From Lasiodiplodia sp. COLG20 (lineage: Eukaryota > Ascomycota > Dothideomycetes > Botryosphaeriales > Botryosphaeriaceae): DNA of 64,000 bases. Of the stretch, positions 60,438-64,000 are shown in pieces. Under the pieces are notes generated by a model. That model was not told the origin of the DNA and did not search any database. It saw only the letters and a program-made list of their open reading frames with translations. Numbering within the stretch: position 1 is the first letter of the stretch; every line of letters begins with the position of its first letter. Where the stretch lies: assembly GCA_009801085.1 (NCBI GenBank), contig VNWV01000001.1, forward strand, positions 4,650,001-4,714,000, in the 5' to 3' direction. Both the position numbers and the translations under genes were made by a program.

Positions 60438-60720
60438 CGTGCCGTCTTCGAGGCGAAGAAGGCGAGGACAGAGGTGGCGGACAGGCGCCAGCGGGAAGCA
60501 GTTGAGGCTGCAGCAACTTACCAGCAGCAGGCAGTTGCCTCTACCAAGACGGCCTATAAAGATCCTGCAGGAAATGGCAAGCGCAAACGTGATTTTGATG
60601 CTGCCAGTAAAAAGACTGCTGTAAAGAAGAGCAGGCAGTCAGAGGAAGCGAGCGTGGAGCTAATGGATCGAGAGCCGTCGGCATCACCAACAACTTAGCT
60701 CAAATGTGACAGGGAGCAGA
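60438..60720 (+). pseudogene. Prp24/SART3-type fragment: linker and RRM1 start (copy 2)
   Basis: The frame reads AVFEAKKARTEVADRRQREA, then GNGKRKRDFDAASKKTAVKK and SRQSEEASVEL, before a TAG stop at 60696-60698. It aligns with 57643-57834 at DNA level. Where copy 1 has CAG (in ...ACGGCTCAGCTC) this copy has TAG, and CGT has become TGT, both C-to-T changes; other C-to-T and G-to-A differences are scattered through it. Confidence 0.7.
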
Positions 60721-62415
60721 TGACAGCTGGCACGTCGGTGCTAAAGAAGTCATCGTTCACATTTTTCTCCACAAGGAATAATTCGACATGCGTGGGTAGT
60801 TGAGATCACTGTCCAGATGTAGATGTGTATCCAGAAATATTCGTCTTGTCTTTCCTTGGATGGGGACAGGAATACACACCGTGAGTTTCGTGAATAATAG
60901 GGCAGGCAGCCTATAATACGTGTTAGCATAGAGCTTTCGTAAGAGTTACTGGCGGTTTAGCTGCTCGTGGTGTTGATGCTAGGTTGCTTGCTGCCTAGCT
61001 GGTGACGTCGGTGTTGATGGTGCAGGGCGCTAATACCAACCAGCTAGTTGATGTCCTAAACCAGCCAGCTCCCTACTGCATGACTTCCAGCCAATCAGGT
61101 CGTCAATAACTCTTGTAGATTTCTCTCTATAGGAAACATGTGATATATTTGGATTTGTTGAAACTGTTCGCAAGCTCACGGTGATTCGACACGCACTTCC
61201 AGATGATAACTTCAACTACGCACACAAGTGTAGCTTAAATGCTAATCAATATTCGTTACCATGTCCCAGATATTTCGGCACCTATAGGGGGATCGGATCC
61301 GAAGTGATCGTAGCCGAAGGCTAAAGTGAAGAATAGAAAGGCTCTAAGCAATAACACATGTGGGCAGCTAAAGCTGTAATCGTCCGGACGAGAATGTGGA
61401 TTTAAAGAATTCTTCATACGCTTGGATGATAGTTTCAGCTACTCATGCCATGAACAAAATATAAGTCTACGCTAACTATCGGCTGCGAGAGGGGACTGTA
61501 CTGTGAATGGGTCAAAGGAGCAAACTACGCCCCATACAAGCGAACGCGGCCCGGAACATCTCCTGGAAAGTACGTGCCGACATATTGATCGTGCAGGAAC
61601 CCTGGGCAATGACAAGAGCAAGGAAGCACGCAGCCCAGCTCGCGGGAGTGAACGCGTCGGGTGTAGTCTCGAGCTGACAGTGCAAATCTACTCGGATGGG
61701 CCAGACCTAAACTCGAAGACCGCAGGTGCCGGAGCCGCTGGCTGGAGCGATGAAGCACAATGCAAATTTCTTTCGTCAAAGATGGAGGCGGAGGATCTCG
61801 TTTGTCCGGTAAAAAGGTGGTTATACTCGTCGTTGTGTAGATGGGAAAAACCGGAGCTGAAAGAAACAAAGTTCGTCTTGGTTACGAACTGTACGTTCTT
61901 ATCCTGCTCTTAATGTTACGTATTTGGTGTAGATTACTTAACAATACTGCTCTCTTAAGTTGACGTTTTTACGCTTCTGCAGACCAGTCTGTGCTCTAGA
62001 GACAAAGAAAGCAGCAAAAGAGTGAAATGAGACGATACAGGAGCAGTAGTAATACACGGGAAGATATAAGAGCAGTTTGATCTGAAGTTCGAAACTCACT
62101 CTCGTCACTTCCAAAGTATGCCTCTCCAATAGACACCTATCAATGTCCAGGAGCATTAGAGTGAGCCTTGGGAGCCAGCAATGCTATATATATTTTTGGG
62201 CGCTTGTATTTCAACGGCAGCAAAAAGCGATGGTGCATTTCCGCAAGCGAGAACCCACAAGCGCCGGGACCTGAATCCAACCGAAATTCGACCACCACCC
62301 TATACAAGTTGACAACGAACAGCCTGATGGCTTAGCCCTTTGGTAGGATTGAAGTGTAGGCTTTATATAATATTTTGGCCATGGCAATTTCAACAAGATC
62401 CTTAACGGGGTTACA
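60721..62415. other. AT-rich region with a possible retroelement trace
   Basis: No gene was recognised. Within it, 61674-61742 on the plus strand translates as LTVQIYSDGPDLNSKTAGAG, which resembles the first strand of a LINE-type RNase H domain (IYSDGS-...GAG). It is a single short match with no reverse transcriptase seen around it. Confidence 0.35.
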
Positions 62416-62519
62416 GCGATGGTGGTGTAGTTGGTTATCACGTCAGTCTAACATGATTCCTGCCGTTGAGCGGGTTCGTGGTACACTGAAGGTCCTGGGT
62501 TCAAGTCCCGGCCGTCGTA
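62416..62519 (+). tRNA. tRNA-Val (anticodon AAC) with a 30-nt intron
   Basis: Acceptor arms GCGATGG (62416-62422) and CCGTCGT (62512-62518) pair fully, using two G-U pairs, with discriminator A at 62519. The D arm GTG/CAC (62425-62427, 62439-62441) has the conserved GG. The anticodon stem is TCAGT/ACTGA and the loop CTAACAC gives anticodon AAC at 62450-62452. A 30-nt intron (62454-62483) interrupts the loop one base after the anticodon, the canonical place. The T arm has GGGTTCAAGTCCC (B box), and the D region TGGTGTAGTTGG is a good A box. A T-rich tract follows within 12 bp as a Pol III terminator. The spliced tRNA is 74 nt before CCA addition. Confidence 0.95.
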
Positions 62520-63168
62520 ATGCGCGTTTCTTTTTGCCCGGAGACGTTCTGGAGGGGTGCAATTCGTGGTAGAGCTGGGGTGGCGTGGCATTTTGTGTTT
62601 TGGCCGGGTCAGCGGGATTTTTGCCAATGGAAGGAACGCACGCAGCTGTGGGTACCCGGACAACAGCGGTACACGTGTACGAGCACGTGTCTGCGCTGGA
62701 CTGGTTGCTAGGTCTTCTTTTGCCGGTTTCGTTGCTAGAGGAGGTTGTGGACCGCAAAATTTCGGACAGGGATGGCGAGATGGTCCGTGCTTCGGGCCGA
62801 GCTGCGGATCCTCGGAATCGCAGAACCGAGTCGCCGAGTCGCCGAATCGCCGAGGCCGAATCATGGGGAGGGCAAAACATAGACGGGATATCGTATTGCG
62901 AGATTTCATTTGATCCATCACTCATGCTCATATACTAGCGGAAGTTTCCATATTTGAGAAAGATGGATTTAATGTGAAGAAACTGTCGTGAATGAACTAC
63001 TACCATAGATATGCACACCTACGTCTATCAAAATCACTGAACAGGGAATAAAACAACGCAGAAGACTATTGAAGATTGACTACGTGTCTCATCTCCACTC
63101 TCTCTTTCCTCCACAATGGCCAGCTCAAAGCTCCGCCCCTCTCTCTTTCCTCCACGATGGCGGCGACC
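62520..63168. other. Spacer between tRNA-Val and the reductase gene
   Basis: No gene recognised. Open frames overlapping the tRNA on the minus strand are artefacts. Near 63090-63170 the sequence CTCTCTTTCCTCCAC appears twice, a short direct repeat. Confidence 0.45.
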
Positions 63169-64000
63169 TCACAACTTCGTTTCCCCCTTCGCCGCTCCCT
63201 CTCTCTTCTCTCTCTCCTCCTTCTCCCTCAACCCACGCATATAAGCCTGGCTCTTCAACAGCGCATACACCGTCTGCAACCGCGGCAACTCGGCGCCTCT
63301 CTCCCTTGCAATCCTAATCGGCAAGCCCAGAATGACCTCGATCTCCAGCGGACTGCCGCGCTCCCAGTCCAGCAGCATGCTCGGCTTGCCGCCCTTGTTG
63401 CGCTCGGTGCTGGCGACAATCTTCTCCGGGCTGGCGAGGCTGTCGGGGAAGGGTGCGCCCAGGATCTTCGGCGCAGCGTCCCAGATCTCCTGCATGATTC
63501 CCGTGAGGTGGGCGCGCAGCTCCGGGTCGACGACCATGTCGGCGTTGCCGCGGCCGCCGGCGAGGATGGACGACGGGTTCATGGCCGCGTTGATGGTCAG
63601 CTTGTGCCAGCGGATCTGCTGCAGCTCGAGCTCCGTGTGGAACTCGGCGTCCTTGAGCCCGCCCAGGTCGTTGAACAGGTGCGCGAGCTGCCGCACGCAG
63701 GCGTCGCCGCGGGCGCCCAGGTCCTGGAGTTCGTCCGAGGGAGACGACGAGGCCAGGCCGTCCGTGTACGCGCCCATGCTGATGCGCGTCCACCGGTTCT
63801 GCCGCACGTAGCCGTGGCGCAGCTGCTCGGCGCTGATGACGGTGACGGCCGAGACGATGGGGTTCCGCGGGAAGCGCGCGCGGTGTGCGCCCTCGATGCC
63901 GACGCCGTTCTGGATCAGCACGATGCACGTCTTGCCCGAGCCGCCGTCGCGCTTGACCAGCGACTCGATGTCGGCGCTGTCGTCGGTCACGTCCGGCAGC
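63169..64000 (-). CDS. Ketopantoate reductase family (ApbA/PanE) protein, partial
   Basis: The gene runs off the right edge; the visible part is about 277 C-terminal residues starting within LPDVTDDSADIESL. The segment GKTCIVLIQNGVGIEG-HRARF is the end of the Rossmann domain. The C-terminal helical domain begins near NRWTRISMGAYTDGL and contains KLTINAAMNPSSIL, the K-x(3)-N-x(3)-NP substrate-binding motif of 2-dehydropantoate 2-reductases. It ends with a Glu/Lys/Arg-rich coil (REKEEREKREGAAKGETKL). The family reduces ketopantoate to pantoate with NADPH on the way to coenzyme A, but fungi have several paralogues, some of unknown substrate. The visible part is a single exon. The apparent GTG near 63990 is internal, not the start. 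Confidence 0.88.
   Translation of the reverse strand, partial: LPDVTDDSADIESLVKRDGGSGKTCIVLIQNGVGIEGAHRARFPRNPIVSAVTVISAEQLRHGYVRQNRWTRISMGAYTDGLASSSPSDELQDLGARGDACVRQLAHLFNDLGGLKDAEFHTELELQQIRWHKLTINAAMNPSSILAGGRGNADMVVDPELRAHLTGIMQEIWDAAPKILGAPFPDSLASPEKIVASTERNKGGKPSMLLDWERGSPLEIEVILGLPIRIARERGAELPRLQTVYALLKSQAYMRGLREKEEREKREGAAKGETKL

Overview
This window is nuclear DNA from a filamentous ascomycete (Pezizomycotina, most likely a dothideomycete). The main grounds are: genes with short introns (48-118 nt, GTRNGT donors, CTRAC-like branch sites, YAG acceptors); a NoxR regulator, which is typical of filamentous fungi; an Atg15 lipase with the fungal CxTPGWxGC tail; a nuclear tRNA with an anticodon-loop intron; and repeat copies that differ mainly by C:G to T:A transitions, as expected from repeat-induced point mutation (RIP). 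The genus cannot be read from the sequence. All gene models below were built by reading splice sites by eye.

Layout. 1-13.9 kb is gene-poor: one acidic conserved fungal protein (2690-3517) lies between a GC-rich block and a long non-coding tract that turns AT-rich after about 11.4 kb. 13.9-23.2 kb carries TOM6, RPB10 and UTP17 (RPB10 and UTP17 diverge from a 225-bp shared region) and a RING-LON protein. 26.4-38.9 kb is the densest part: the TORC2 subunit Rictor/Ste16, urate oxidase, mitochondrial ribosomal protein L13, the SOD copper chaperone CCS1 and noxR. 43.5-54.9 kb holds a VPS9-domain Rab GEF divergent from ATG15, an ARA2-like aldo-keto reductase and SIP5. 55-61 kb is rearranged: a diverged direct repeat, a near-perfect hairpin, and scrambled broken fragments of two spliceosome genes, SmB and the Prp24/SART3-type RNA-binding factor. 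A tRNA-Val(AAC) with a 30-nt intron lies at 62.4 kb, and a ketopantoate-reductase-family gene runs off the right edge.

Most intact genes are housekeeping and do not form an operon or a biosynthetic cluster. There are functional echoes: RPB10 and UTP17 both serve ribosome production; Rictor, Atg15, the VPS9 protein and SIP5 all belong to nutrient signalling or endosome/vacuole traffic; uricase, CCS1 and NoxR each touch peroxide or superoxide chemistry. Co-location is not evidence that they work together. The most unusual part is the SmB/Prp24 mosaic at 57.4-60.7 kb, which looks like an exploded and partly RIP-mutated duplicate of splicing-factor genes.
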